Below, one piece after another: positions 50,738 through 59,747 of a DNA stretch of 61,626 nucleotides. Every line of letters starts with the position of its first letter. Positions within the stretch are counted from its first letter, which is position 1. This DNA is from JAFARZ01 sp035651595 (GTDB lineage Bacteria; Actinomycetota; Actinomycetes; Streptosporangiales; Streptosporangiaceae). The position numbers and the translations under genes were made by a program. Location: NCBI GenBank assembly GCA_035651595.1, contig DASRFJ010000085.1, forward strand, positions 1 to 61,626. The letters run 5' to 3'. The notes beneath the pieces are model-generated. The model made no database searches, was not told where the DNA came from, and was given only the letters and a program-made list of their open reading frames with translations.

Positions 50738-53719
50738 GTGGTTTTGCGCGTCGGCGTGCTCGGCCCCGTCGCGGCGTGGGATGGCGACAAGCAGCTGCAG
50801 GCGGGACAGCCGCGACAGCAGGCCGTGCTCGCGATCCTGGCAATGCGGGCGAACCGGGTTATTTCCCGCAGTGAGCTGGTGGACGCCGTCTGGGGTCAGG
50901 ATCCGCCGCCCAGCGCCGAAGGCAGCGTCTACACCTACATCGCCGGACTGCGCCGGGTGCTCGAGCCTGGCCGGTCGTTGCGTGGTCCCGGCCGCATCCT
51001 GGTGTCGAGCGGGGCCGGCTATGTGCTGCACCTGGTGCCCGGCCAGCCGGACGCCGTGTCGTTCGAGCAGCATCTGCACCGCGCCCGGCACCTGCGCAAG
51101 TCCGGTGACCTGGCGGGCACCGTTGCCGCGCTCGAGGCGGCGCTTGGCCTGTGGCGCGGGGTCATGGCCTTCGCCGGCGTGCCCGGCCCGTTCGCGGAGA
51201 CCGAACGCGTCAGGCTCGGCGAGCTGCGCTCGGCAGTCATCGAGGAGCGGGCCGACTCGATGCTCGGCCTTGGCCGGCACGAGGAGGTCCTGGCCGATCT
51301 GACCGCGATGGTGGCGGACAACCCGCTACGTGAGCGGATGCGCGGGCTGCTCATGCTGGCGCTGTACCGCAGCGGCCGCCAGGCCGAGGCGCTGCGGGTC
51401 TTCGGTGAAGGCAGGCGAGTGCTCGCCGAGGAGCTCGGCATCGACCCTGGCGCCGAGCTGTCCCGGATTCACCAGCAGGTGCTCACCTCCGACCCGGCCC
51501 TCGACGTCACCCAGCCAGGCCAGGAGGCGGCGGCCCAGGCAACCGCCCAGGTCCAGGCGCCGGAAAAGCCGGCCGGCCAGGCAAAGGCCAGCCCCGCTGC
51601 CGCCGCCAAGAATGCCGCGGTCCCGGTACAGCCGGTACAGCCGGCGCAGCAGGACCGGCAGGTGCCGGTCCCGGCGCAGCTCCCGCCGGACGCGGCGGGG
51701 TTCTCCGGCCGCCACGAGGAGCTCGGGTTGCTGCACGGCCTCCTCGTGGACCAGGCCGCCGACCAGACACCGCTCGTGGTGATCTCCGGCACCGCGGGGG
51801 TGGGCAAGACGGCGCTGGCGATCCGCTTCGGACGCCAGGTGGCCCGCCGCTTCCCGGACGGTCAGCTGTACCTGAACCTGCGTGGCTTCGACCCCGGGCT
51901 GGCCCCGATGGAGGCCGCCCAGGCGCTGCGCTTCGTCCTCGGCGCGCTCGGTGTGACGCCGTTGCGGATGCCGCCGGACCTGGAGGGCCGGGCGGCGATG
52001 TTCCGCAGCATCGCGGACGGCAAGCGGATGCTCGTCGTGCTGGACAACGCGGCCAGTCCGGCACAGGTGCGCCCGCTGCTCCCCGGCTCGGCCGGCACGC
52101 TGGTGATCGTCACCAGCCGCAACGAGATGGCGGGCCTTGTCGCGGCCGACGGCGCCCAGCCGATTAACCTCGACGTGCTCAGCTACGACGAAGCCCACGA
52201 GCTGCTCGACCACCGGCTCTCCCGCGACCGGGTGGTCGCCGATCCGCTGGCCGCCGACGAGATCATCGAGTCGTGCGCCCGGCTGCCGCTGGCGCTCAGC
52301 ATCGCGGTGGGCCGTGCCGCGGCCCGGCCGAAGCGCTCCCTCGCCCAGGTCGCGACCGAGTTGAAGGAGGCCAGGGGCGGCCTGGACGCGCTCGAGGACA
52401 ACGACGAGGCCACCGACGTGCGCGCGGTGTTCTCCTGGTCTTATGACCAGCTCAGCGAGCCGGCCCGGCGGATGTTCCGGCTGCTCGGCATCCACCCGGG
52501 CCCGGACATCTCGCTGACCGCGGCGGCGAGCCTGGCGGGCATTCCGCGCCAGGCGGCCAGCACGGCGCTGCGTGAACTGGTCCGCACCCACATGGTCGCC
52601 GAGCCGGTGCACAGCCGGTACAGCTTCCACGACCTGCTCCGCGCGTACGCGGCGGACCAGTCCGAACGCATCGACGCCGAATCCGACCGGCGGGCGGCGG
52701 CGCAGCGGGTGCTCGATCATTACCTGCATTCGGCGCTCGCGGCGGGGGCACGCCTCCAGCCGCGGCGGTGGGGGGTGCGGCCGCCGGAGGTGCTGCCGGG
52801 GGTGGTGCCGGTGGAGGTGACGGACCGGGAGCAGGCCACGGCGTGGTTCGAGGCGGAATGCCCGGTGCTGCTGGCGCTGATCGGGTTCGCGGAGGCGCAC
52901 GGGTTTGATGAGCATGCGTGGCTGATCCCGTGGGCGGCGACGGTGTTCTTGAACCGGTCGGGGCGGCATCAGGACTGGGTGGCGGCGCAGCGGAGCGCGG
53001 TGGCGGCGGCGCGGCGGCTGGGGGACCGCAACGCGCAGGCGCACAGCCAGTACCTGCTGGGATTCGCGTTGTCGACGGCAGGGGACAACGCGGCGGCGGA
53101 GCCGAGCGTGCGCAGGTCGCTGGAGCTGTTCCGGGAGCTGGGTGATCGCGGGCATGAGGCGATGGTGCTCAATGGCCTGGCGATCATGATGAGCGAGGAG
53201 GGCCGGCACAAGGAGGCCCTGGACATGGCGCAGGACGGGCTGCGGATGGTGAAGGCGGCCGGATTCTGGTGGGTGCAGGGGACGCTGGAGTGCACGGTGG
53301 GCGGGCTGCATGGCCAGCTGGGTGAGTTCGAGCAGGGGCTGGCGCATTGCCAGCGGGCGATCGGGCTGCACCGGGAGGCGGGGAACTTCGCGGCGGCCGG
53401 CTGGGCCATCCAGACGATCGGCGACATCCACCGGCAAAGCGGCGATCTGGACCAGGCCCGCGCCTCCTACCGGCAGGCGATCGAGGTGTTCCGCGACGTC
53501 AGCGCCCCGTTCGACGAGGCCACCGCGCTGAACGTGCTCGGGGAGATCCACGCCGATCTGCACGACGAATCCGAGGCGATCCGCGCCTGGCAGGCCGCCG
53601 AGATCATCCTGGACCGCCTCGCCCACCCGCTCGCCGACGAAGTACGGGCCAAGCTCACCGCGGCCGGCGAGCATGCTGAGCCAGACCGGATTGCCAAGCC
53701 GCTCACCACCGGTCGTTAG
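50738..53719 (+). CDS. AfsR/SARP-type regulator (BTAD + NB-ARC + TPR)
   Basis: A 993-residue regulator. The N-terminal OmpR-like helix-turn-helix (LAILAMRANRVISRSELVDA, VWGQDPPPSAEGSVYTYIAG) is followed by the BTAD domain to ~250 (EELGIDPGAELSRIHQQVL), a Pro/Gln/Ala linker, an NB-ARC ATPase (Walker A SGTAGVGKTALAIRFG near 349-364; MLVVLDNAASPAQVRPLLPG), and C-terminal TPR repeats (about 690-970). AfsR-like proteins activate small-RNA or antibiotic cluster genes when phosphorylated. The start is GTG 50738 after GAGG. No biosynthetic cluster is in the window. Confidence 0.88.
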   Translation: MVLRVGVLGPVAAWDGDKQLQAGQPRQQAVLAILAMRANRVISRSELVDAVWGQDPPPSAEGSVYTYIAGLRRVLEPGRSLRGPGRILVSSGAGYVLHLVPGQPDAVSFEQHLHRARHLRKSGDLAGTVAALEAALGLWRGVMAFAGVPGPFAETERVRLGELRSAVIEERADSMLGLGRHEEVLADLTAMVADNPLRERMRGLLMLALYRSGRQAEALRVFGEGRRVLAEELGIDPGAELSRIHQQVLTSDPALDVTQPGQEAAAQATAQVQAPEKPAGQAKASPAAAAKNAAVPVQPVQPAQQDRQVPVPAQLPPDAAGFSGRHEELGLLHGLLVDQAADQTPLVVISGTAGVGKTALAIRFGRQVARRFPDGQLYLNLRGFDPGLAPMEAAQALRFVLGALGVTPLRMPPDLEGRAAMFRSIADGKRMLVVLDNAASPAQVRPLLPGSAGTLVIVTSRNEMAGLVAADGAQPINLDVLSYDEAHELLDHRLSRDRVVADPLAADEIIESCARLPLALSIAVGRAAARPKRSLAQVATELKEARGGLDALEDNDEATDVRAVFSWSYDQLSEPARRMFRLLGIHPGPDISLTAAASLAGIPRQAASTALRELVRTHMVAEPVHSRYSFHDLLRAYAADQSERIDAESDRRAAAQRVLDHYLHSALAAGARLQPRRWGVRPPEVLPGVVPVEVTDREQATAWFEAECPVLLALIGFAEAHGFDEHAWLIPWAATVFLNRSGRHQDWVAAQRSAVAAARRLGDRNAQAHSQYLLGFALSTAGDNAAAEPSVRRSLELFRELGDRGHEAMVLNGLAIMMSEEGRHKEALDMAQDGLRMVKAAGFWWVQGTLECTVGGLHGQLGEFEQGLAHCQRAIGLHREAGNFAAAGWAIQTIGDIHRQSGDLDQARASYRQAIEVFRDVSAPFDEATALNVLGEIHADLHDESEAIRAWQAAEIILDRLAHPLADEVRAKLTAAGEHAEPDRIAKPLTTGR

Positions 53720-53729
53720 GCTAAAAGGC

Positions 53730-54935
53730 ATGAAGGCCCTGCTGCTGGAGAACATCCATCCCGACGGTGCGGCGCGCCTGGCCAAGGAGGGCCACGAGGT
53801 CGAGACGATCTCGCGGGCGCTCGGTGAGGACGAGCTGATCGAGGCGGCCCGCGACGTTCAGCTGCTCGGCATCAGGTCCGGGACGAACGTCAGCGAGCGG
53901 GTCCTGGCGAATGCCCCGAGCCTGGTCGCGGTCGGCGCGTTCTGCATCGGCACCAACCAGATCGACCTGGCCGCCGCCGCCCGGCGCGGCGTCGCGGTGT
54001 TCAACGCGCCGTTTTCCAACACCCGCAGCGTGGTCGAGCTGGCGCTGGCCGAGATCATCTCGATGGCCCGCCGGCTGCCGGAGAAGAACGAGCAGATGCA
54101 CGCCGGCCGGTGGGACAAATCGGCCAAGGGCGCGCACGAGGTGCGCGGCCGCCGCCTGGGCATCGTCGGTTACGGCAACATCGGCACGCAATTGTCCGTG
54201 CTCGCGGAGAACCTCGGGATGTCCGTGTACTTCTACGACATCACCGACAAGCTGGCGCTCGGGAACGCCCGGCGCTGCTCGACCCTGCACGAGCTGCTGG
54301 AGACGGTCGAGACCGTCACGCTGCACGTGGACGGCCGGGACGGCAACCACGGCTTCTTCGGCGAGGCCGAGTTCGCCGCGATGCGGCCGAGGTCGCTGTT
54401 CCTGAACCTGTCGCGCGGCTTCGTGGTCGACCACGCGGCGCTGCGCCGCAACATCGAGTCCGGGCACATCGCCGGGGCGGCGATCGACGTCTTCCCCGCC
54501 GAGCCGAAGGCGCGGGGCGACGAGTTCGTCTCCGCGCTGCGCGGTCTGCCGAACGTGATCCTCACCCCGCACATCGGCGGGTCCACCGAGGAAGCCCAGC
54601 AGGACATCGGCGAGTTCGTGGCCGGGAAGCTGGCGGACTACGTGGCGACCGGGGCTACGTCGCTGAGCGTCAACCTGCCCGGCCTGACGCTGCCGGTCCA
54701 GGTCGGCACGCACCGCCTGGTGCACATCCACCAGAACGTGCCCGGCGTGCTCGCCTCGATCAACCGGGTGCTCGCCGACCACGGTGTCAACGTCGAGGGC
54801 CAGATGCTGCGCACCAAGGACGAGTTCGGCTACGTGCTGACCGACATCGGCACTGAGTACAGCGAGCAAGTGCTCGCCGAACTCCGCGCGATGCCCGTCA
54901 CGATCAGCCTCCGCACCCTGCGCTCTTTGGCCTGA
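53730..54935 (+). CDS. serA: D-3-phosphoglycerate dehydrogenase
   Basis: A 401-residue enzyme oxidising 3-phosphoglycerate to 3-phosphohydroxypyruvate, the first step of serine synthesis. It is the shorter E. coli type. NAD motif RLGIVGYGNIGTQLSVLAE (about 143-161), substrate-site NAPFSNTRSVVELALAE, NLSRGFVVD, and TPHIGGSTEEAQ (catalytic His), then a C-terminal ACT domain (about 330-401: HIHQNVPGVLASINRVLADH) for serine feedback. AAAAGG precedes ATG 53730. It is 10 bp after the AfsR-like gene, so it may be cotranscribed. Confidence 0.92.
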   Translation: MKALLLENIHPDGAARLAKEGHEVETISRALGEDELIEAARDVQLLGIRSGTNVSERVLANAPSLVAVGAFCIGTNQIDLAAAARRGVAVFNAPFSNTRSVVELALAEIISMARRLPEKNEQMHAGRWDKSAKGAHEVRGRRLGIVGYGNIGTQLSVLAENLGMSVYFYDITDKLALGNARRCSTLHELLETVETVTLHVDGRDGNHGFFGEAEFAAMRPRSLFLNLSRGFVVDHAALRRNIESGHIAGAAIDVFPAEPKARGDEFVSALRGLPNVILTPHIGGSTEEAQQDIGEFVAGKLADYVATGATSLSVNLPGLTLPVQVGTHRLVHIHQNVPGVLASINRVLADHGVNVEGQMLRTKDEFGYVLTDIGTEYSEQVLAELRAMPVTISLRTLRSLA

Positions 54936-54969
54936 ACGACAGCCGTGCTTCCCGTCCGAGCCTGCGTCG

Positions 54970-55731
54970 CTACAGGGGGGTGACGTAGGCGCCGGAGATG
55001 CCGCCGTCGACGAGGAAGGTGGCCGCGGTGATGAAGGAGGCGTCGTCGCTGGCCAGGAACGCCACCGCGGACGCGATCTCCTCCGGCTCGGCGAACCGGC
55101 CCAGCGGCACGTGCACCAGGCGCCGCGCCGCGCGCTCCGGGTCGGCGGCGAACAGCTCCTGTAGCAGCGGGGTGTTGACCGGTCCCGGGCAGACCGCGTT
55201 GACGCGGATGCCCTCGCGCGCGAACTGCACGCCCAGCTCGCGGGACAGCGCGAGCACGCCGCCCTTGGACGCGGTGTAGGAGATCTGCGACGTCGCCGAG
55301 CCCATCACCGCCACGAACGACGCGGTGTTCACGATCGCGCCCTTGCCCTGCCGCTGCATGTACGGGATCGCGGCCTTGCAGCACAGATACACCGAGGTCA
55401 GGTTCGCGTCCTGGACCCGCCGCCAGGCGTCGAGCCCGGTGGACAGGATCGAGTCGTCGTCGGCCGGGGAGATCCCGGCGTTGTTGAACGCCACGTCGAC
55501 CGAGCCGTAGGCGTCGAATGCCGCGGCGAAGGCCGCCCCCACAGCGGCCTCCGCCGTGACATCGGCGTGCACGAACAGTCCACCGGTCTCCGCCGCCGCC
55601 TTCTCGCCCGCCGCGTCGTCGATGTCGACGGCGACGACGTGCGCGCCCTCGGCGGCGAAGCGCCGCGCCGCGGCCAGCCCGATGCCGCTGCCCGCGCCGG
55701 TGACGACGACGGTCCTGTCCGCAAACCTCAT
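54970..55731 (-). CDS. short-chain dehydrogenase of the GlnA-type cluster
   Basis: A 253-residue classical SDR: NAD site VVTGAGSGIGLAAARRF (about 10-26), NNAGISPAD, catalytic Ser and Tyr-Thr-Ala-Ser-Lys (ISYTASKGGVLALSREL). The Asp in VAVDIDD suggests NAD preference. It corresponds to the SDR of the Mycobacterium Rv2857c-Rv2860c cluster. It starts 3 bp after the aldehyde dehydrogenase stop. The substrate is probably an alcohol or aldehyde intermediate of amine catabolism. Confidence 0.85.
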   Translation of the reverse strand: MRFADRTVVVTGAGSGIGLAAARRFAAEGAHVVAVDIDDAAGEKAAAETGGLFVHADVTAEAAVGAAFAAAFDAYGSVDVAFNNAGISPADDDSILSTGLDAWRRVQDANLTSVYLCCKAAIPYMQRQGKGAIVNTASFVAVMGSATSQISYTASKGGVLALSRELGVQFAREGIRVNAVCPGPVNTPLLQELFAADPERAARRLVHVPLGRFAEPEEIASAVAFLASDDASFITAATFLVDGGISGAYVTPL

Positions 55732-55734
55732 GTG

Positions 55735-57099
55735 TTACTCCTGCGTCGAGATGAAAACGTTCTTGGTCTCGGTGAACGCGTCCGGGGCGTCCGGCCCGAG
55801 TTCGCGGCCGAGGCCAGACTGCTTGAAGCCGCCGAACGGCGTCCAGTACCGCACCGACGAGTGCGAGTTCACCGACAGGTTGCCGCTCTCCACCGCCCGG
55901 GCGACCCGGATCGCCCGGCCCACGTCGCGGGTCCAGATCGAGCCGGACAGGCCGTAGGGCGTGTCGTTGGCTATGCGCACCGCGTCCGCTTCGTCCGCGA
56001 ACGGTGTCACGGTCACCACCGGGCCGAAGATCTCCTCGACGTATGCCCGGTCATCCGTCCGCACCGGGGCGAGGACGGTCGGCGGGTACCAGAAGCCGGG
56101 GCCGTCCGGCGCGCTGCCGCGGAACGCGACCGGCGCCCCGTCGGGCACATACGAGGCGACGTGCGCGCGGTGCGCCGCCGAGATCAGCGGGCCCATCTCG
56201 GTACCGGCCGCGGCCGGGTCGCCGACCGCGACGCCCTTGACCGCGGGCTCGAGCAGCTCCATGAACCGGTCCAGCACCGACTGCTCCACCAGGATCCTGG
56301 ACCGGGCGCAGCAGTCCTGGCCGGCGTTGTCGAACACGGCGTACGGCGCGGTCGCCGCGGCCCGCTCCAGGTCGGCGTCGGCGAAGACGACGTTGGCGCT
56401 CTTGCCGCCCAGCTCCAGGGTGACGCGCTTGACCGTCTGTGCGCAGCCTGCCATTACCGAACGGCCTACCTGCGTCGATCCGGTGAACACGATCTTCCTG
56501 ACCGCGGGGTGGTCGACCAGGCGCTGCCCCACCACGCTGCCCTTGCCCGGCAGCACCTGGAAAACCCCTTCCGGCAAGCCGGACTCGACCGCGAGCTCGC
56601 CGATCCGCATCGCGGTCAGCGGGGTCGCCTCGGCGGGCTTGGCCACGACCGTGTTCCCCGCGGCAAGGGCGGGCGCCATGCCCCAGGCGAGGATCGGCAT
56701 CGGGAAGTTCCACGGCACGATCAGGCCGACTACGCCGACCGGCTCGTGGAAGGTGACGTTCAGCCCGCCGGGGACCGGGATCTGCTTTCCGGTCAGCCGC
56801 TCCGGCGCCGCCGAGTAGTACAGCAGCACGTCGCGGACGTGCTCGGCCTCCCACCGGGACTGCCCGACCGGATGGCCCGAGCAGGCGACCTCCAGGCCGG
56901 CCAGTTCTTCGGCCGCCGCGTCCACCGCGGCGGCGAATGCGCGCAGCATCCGCGCGCGGTCCCCTGGCGCGACGTCGCGCCAGGCTGCCTGGGCCGCGGC
57001 CGCACGGGCGATCGCCTCGTCGGCCTGTTCCGCCGAGGCCTCGGCCACGGTGGTGACCGGCTGCTCGGTGGCGGGATTGAGAACGGTGAACTCGGTCAT
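55735..57099 (-). CDS. aldehyde dehydrogenase
   Basis: A 454-residue NAD(P)-dependent enzyme: cofactor region VPWNFPMPILAWGMAPALAA, GSTQVGRSVM, the general base Glu in TLELGGKSANVVFADADLE, catalytic Cys in FDNAGQDCCARSRILVEQ, EEIFGPVVTV, and FGGFKQSGLGREL. The N-terminus is slightly short for the family. ATG 57099 was chosen; 57 upstream open codons are antisense-like. It oxidises an aldehyde to its acid, fitting gamma-glutamyl-aminoaldehyde in the pathway inferred from the neighbours. Confidence 0.9.
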   Translation of the reverse strand: MTEFTVLNPATEQPVTTVAEASAEQADEAIARAAAAQAAWRDVAPGDRARMLRAFAAAVDAAAEELAGLEVACSGHPVGQSRWEAEHVRDVLLYYSAAPERLTGKQIPVPGGLNVTFHEPVGVVGLIVPWNFPMPILAWGMAPALAAGNTVVAKPAEATPLTAMRIGELAVESGLPEGVFQVLPGKGSVVGQRLVDHPAVRKIVFTGSTQVGRSVMAGCAQTVKRVTLELGGKSANVVFADADLERAAATAPYAVFDNAGQDCCARSRILVEQSVLDRFMELLEPAVKGVAVGDPAAAGTEMGPLISAAHRAHVASYVPDGAPVAFRGSAPDGPGFWYPPTVLAPVRTDDRAYVEEIFGPVVTVTPFADEADAVRIANDTPYGLSGSIWTRDVGRAIRVARAVESGNLSVNSHSSVRYWTPFGGFKQSGLGRELGPDAPDAFTETKNVFISTQE

Positions 57100-57128
57100 G
57101 CGCGTTACGGTTCCCCTTACAGTTCCGC

Positions 57129-58526
57129 TCACAGGCGCTCGAAGCAGCGCCGCAGCTCCCAGTCGGTCACCGCGGCGTCGTAGGCGGTCAGCTCGACCTT
57201 GCCGTAGTTGGTGTAGTGCTCGACCACCTCGGTGCCGAACGAGTCCGCGGCCAGCCCGCTCTTCTCCCACAGCTCCAGCGCGTCGCGCAGGGTATGCGGC
57301 ACCCGCGCGGTCGTGTCGGCGTAGGCGTTGCCGGTCAGCGGCGGCTCGAGGGGCAGCTCGTTGTCGATGCCGTGCAGGCCGGCCGCGATCATCGCGGCCA
57401 CCGCCAGGTAGGGGTTCACGTCACCGCCGGGCACCCGGTTCTCCACCCGCAGCGAGGACCCGTGCCCGACCAGCCGGAGCGCGCAGGTGCGGTTGTCGGG
57501 CCCCCAGCGCACCGAGGTCGGCGCGAAGCTGCCCGGCACGTAGCGCTTGTAGGAGTTGACGTTGGGCGCGTAGCAGAGCGCGAACTCGCGCATCGCCGCG
57601 AGCTGGCCGGCCAGGAAGTGCTGGCCGAGTTCGGACAGCCCATGCGGCCCGTCGCCGGCCAGTACCGGGGTGCCGTCCGGTCCGCGCAGCGAGAGGTGGA
57701 TATGGCAGGAATTGCCTTCCCTTGCGTTCGGCTTGGCCATGAACGTGATGCTGTTCCCGTCCTGGGCCGCGATCTCCTTCGCCCCGGTCTTGTAGATCGA
57801 ATGGTTGTCGCAGGTGGTCACCGCGTCCGCGTAGCGGAACGCGATCTCGTGCTGGCCGAGGTTGCACTCGCCCTTGGCCGACTCGACGTACAGGCCGGCC
57901 CCGGCCATCTGGAGCCTGATCCGGCGCAGCAGCGGCTCGATCCGCGACGTGCCGAGGATCGAGTAGTCCACGTTGTACTGGTTGGCCGGCACCAGGTCCC
58001 GGTAGTCCTTGGCCGCGGCCTGCTCGTAGGAGTCCTGGTAGACGATGAACTCGAGTTCGGTGCCGACCATCGCGGTCCAGCCGCGCTCGGCCAGCCGGGC
58101 GGTCTGCGCCTTCAGGATCTGCCGTGGCGAGGCCACCACCGGCGCGCCGTCCAGCCAGGTCAAGTCCGCGATCACCAGCGCCGTGCCCGCGTGCCACGGG
58201 ACCCGCCGCAGTGTGGCCATGTCCGGCGCCATCACGAAGTCGCCGTAACCGCGGTCCCAGGAGGACATCGCGTATCCGTCGACGGTGTTCATGTCCACGT
58301 CCACCGCGAGCAGGTAGTTGCAGCCCTCGGAGAAGTGTTCGGCCACCTCGTCCAGGAAGAACTCCGCCGACAGCCGCTTGCCCTGGAGCCGCCCCTGCAT
58401 GTCGGTGAACGCCAGCACGACCGTGTCGATGCTAGCGGGGTCGGCGGTGCCGACGGGCGAACCGTCGCTGGCCGCGACCCGCAATTCCTCCAGGTTAAGC
58501 ATGCCGTGTCGTGCACTCGGGGTCAT
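57129..58526 (-). CDS. glutamine-synthetase-family ligase (GlnA3/GlnA4-like)
   Basis: A 465-residue enzyme: N-terminal FTDMQGRLQGKRLSAEFF, ELEFIVYQDSYEQA, GECNLGQHEIAFRYADAVTT, NSCHIHLSLRGPDG, SYKRYVPGSFAPTSVRWGPD, NRTCALRLVG and RVENRVPGGDVNPYLAVAAM. ATP and metal motifs are kept, but the permease/ALDH/SDR neighbours indicate gamma-glutamylation of an amine (polyamine or ethanolamine), as in Streptomyces GlnA3/GlnA4, rather than ammonia assimilation. Its ATG overlaps the permease stop (TGATG). The PuuD-like hydrolase usual in such clusters is absent. Confidence 0.85.
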   Translation of the reverse strand: MTPSARHGMLNLEELRVAASDGSPVGTADPASIDTVVLAFTDMQGRLQGKRLSAEFFLDEVAEHFSEGCNYLLAVDVDMNTVDGYAMSSWDRGYGDFVMAPDMATLRRVPWHAGTALVIADLTWLDGAPVVASPRQILKAQTARLAERGWTAMVGTELEFIVYQDSYEQAAAKDYRDLVPANQYNVDYSILGTSRIEPLLRRIRLQMAGAGLYVESAKGECNLGQHEIAFRYADAVTTCDNHSIYKTGAKEIAAQDGNSITFMAKPNAREGNSCHIHLSLRGPDGTPVLAGDGPHGLSELGQHFLAGQLAAMREFALCYAPNVNSYKRYVPGSFAPTSVRWGPDNRTCALRLVGHGSSLRVENRVPGGDVNPYLAVAAMIAAGLHGIDNELPLEPPLTGNAYADTTARVPHTLRDALELWEKSGLAADSFGTEVVEHYTNYGKVELTAYDAAVTDWELRRCFERL

Positions 58527-59725
58527 CAGGCGGATAGCTCCTGTTCGATCGCGGCCAGTTCCTCAGCAGTGCCCTGAACTCGCGGTCCGGTAAACCACTT
58601 ACGCGCGGAAACCAGCCAGTAGATGCCGGCGTACCCGATCACCACGGCCACCGCGATACACGCGTAGTTGAACGTGGCGTAGCCGATGGGACCGAACTGC
58701 GGCAGCATGAACAGGAAGAAGATGATCACCACCCACACCACGGCCGTCCAGCCGATCAGGTAGCTCCACCGGCCCAGGTGCCAGGGCCCGCGCTTGAAGC
58801 TGTCGCCCTGCCGCAGCCGCAGGTACGTCGGGGTCACGTACGCGACGTACAGGCCGATGGTGGCGATGGAGGTGACCGCGCCGTAGGCGGCGGTGTTCCA
58901 CAGGTAGGGCAGGCCGAGGATCAGCGCGCCGCCCGCCGCCAGCCAGATCGCGTTGGTGGGCGTCCTGGTCCGCTTGTTCACCCGGTGCCAGAAGGCCGAG
59001 CCGGGCAGCGCGCCGTCCCGGGAGAACGCGTAGATCATGCGCGAGTTCGCGGTGATCGAGGACATGCCGCAGAACAGCTGGGCGCCGATCGCCACCAGCA
59101 GCAGCAGTTCGGCGCCGGTCCGGCCGATGGAGTCGATCCAGATCTGGCCCGGGGCGACGGCCGCCGTCGCCTCACCTGCGTAGTTGCCCTTCTGGATCGC
59201 GAACGTGACGCCGATCAGCAGTATCCAGCCCGCGATGAGCGAGATCAGGATCGACATGACGATGCCGCGCGGGCCGCTGCGCGAGGCGTTGTGGGTCTCT
59301 TCGGTCATGTGGGCCGACGCGTCGTACCCGGTGAACGTGTACTGGGCCATCAGCAGCCCGACCGGCAGGATGTACCACCAGCCGACGTGGAACCCGGACA
59401 TGTTCTCCAGGTCGGTGAACACGAACTTGGCCGAGGCGTGGTGCGCGCCGGCCTTCAGGCCGAACGCCAGGGCGCCGACGATGATCAGCACGCCGGTGAT
59501 GTGCCACCAGACGCTGACGTCGTTCAGCAGCGACACGAGCTTGATGCCGAACTGGTTGAGCAGGGCGTGGATCAGCAGCACGACGGCGTAGATGATGATC
59601 GTGTGCGAGTGCGCGCTCGTGCTGTAGTTGAACCACAGGCTGAACAGGAAGTTGATGAACAGCGCGGCGCCGAAGTCGATGCCCGCGGTGACCGCCACCT
59701 GGCCGAGGAAGTTGAACCAGCCCAT
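58526..59725 (-). pseudogene. APC-family amino acid/amine permease, 5'-truncated by element insertion
   Basis: The conserved part starts abruptly at GWFNFLGQVAVTAGIDFGAA, which in intact permeases follows about 100-110 residues and two to three helices. The remaining ~399 residues hold about nine helices (LPVGLLMAQYTFTGYDASAH, IGAQLFCGMSSITANSRMIY, PTYLRLRQGD) and a normal C-terminus. Upstream of ATG 59725 the open frame enters integrase-side DNA (ADETRTNLVCGALVLVMPIV), so the first helices and native promoter are displaced. A transporter missing its first helices is probably inactive. It belonged to the GlnA-type amine cluster. Confidence 0.8.
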
Positions 59726-59747
59726 ACGTCGCTCATAGACTATGGGC
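59712..59747 (+). other. attachment-site junction (attL/attR) with integrase promoter
   Basis: Host permease homology ends at GGCTGGTTCAAC (minus strand) next to 59720, and lower-GC element sequence begins. A 7-bp inverted repeat, GCCCATA (59720-59726) and TATGGGC (59741-59747), flanks a 14-nt core. On the plus strand, TTGAAC (59712-59717), an 18-bp spacer and TAGACT (59736-59741) end 6 nt before ATG 59748, the spacing for a leaderless integrase transcript. The -35 box lies in host permease codons. The exact crossover dinucleotide cannot be read from one junction. Confidence 0.6.

Noticed and set aside
51326..53785. 819-residue minus-strand frame over the AfsR-like gene
   Set aside because: His/Arg/Pro/Gln-rich shadow; the plus strand encodes BTAD, NB-ARC and TPR domains.
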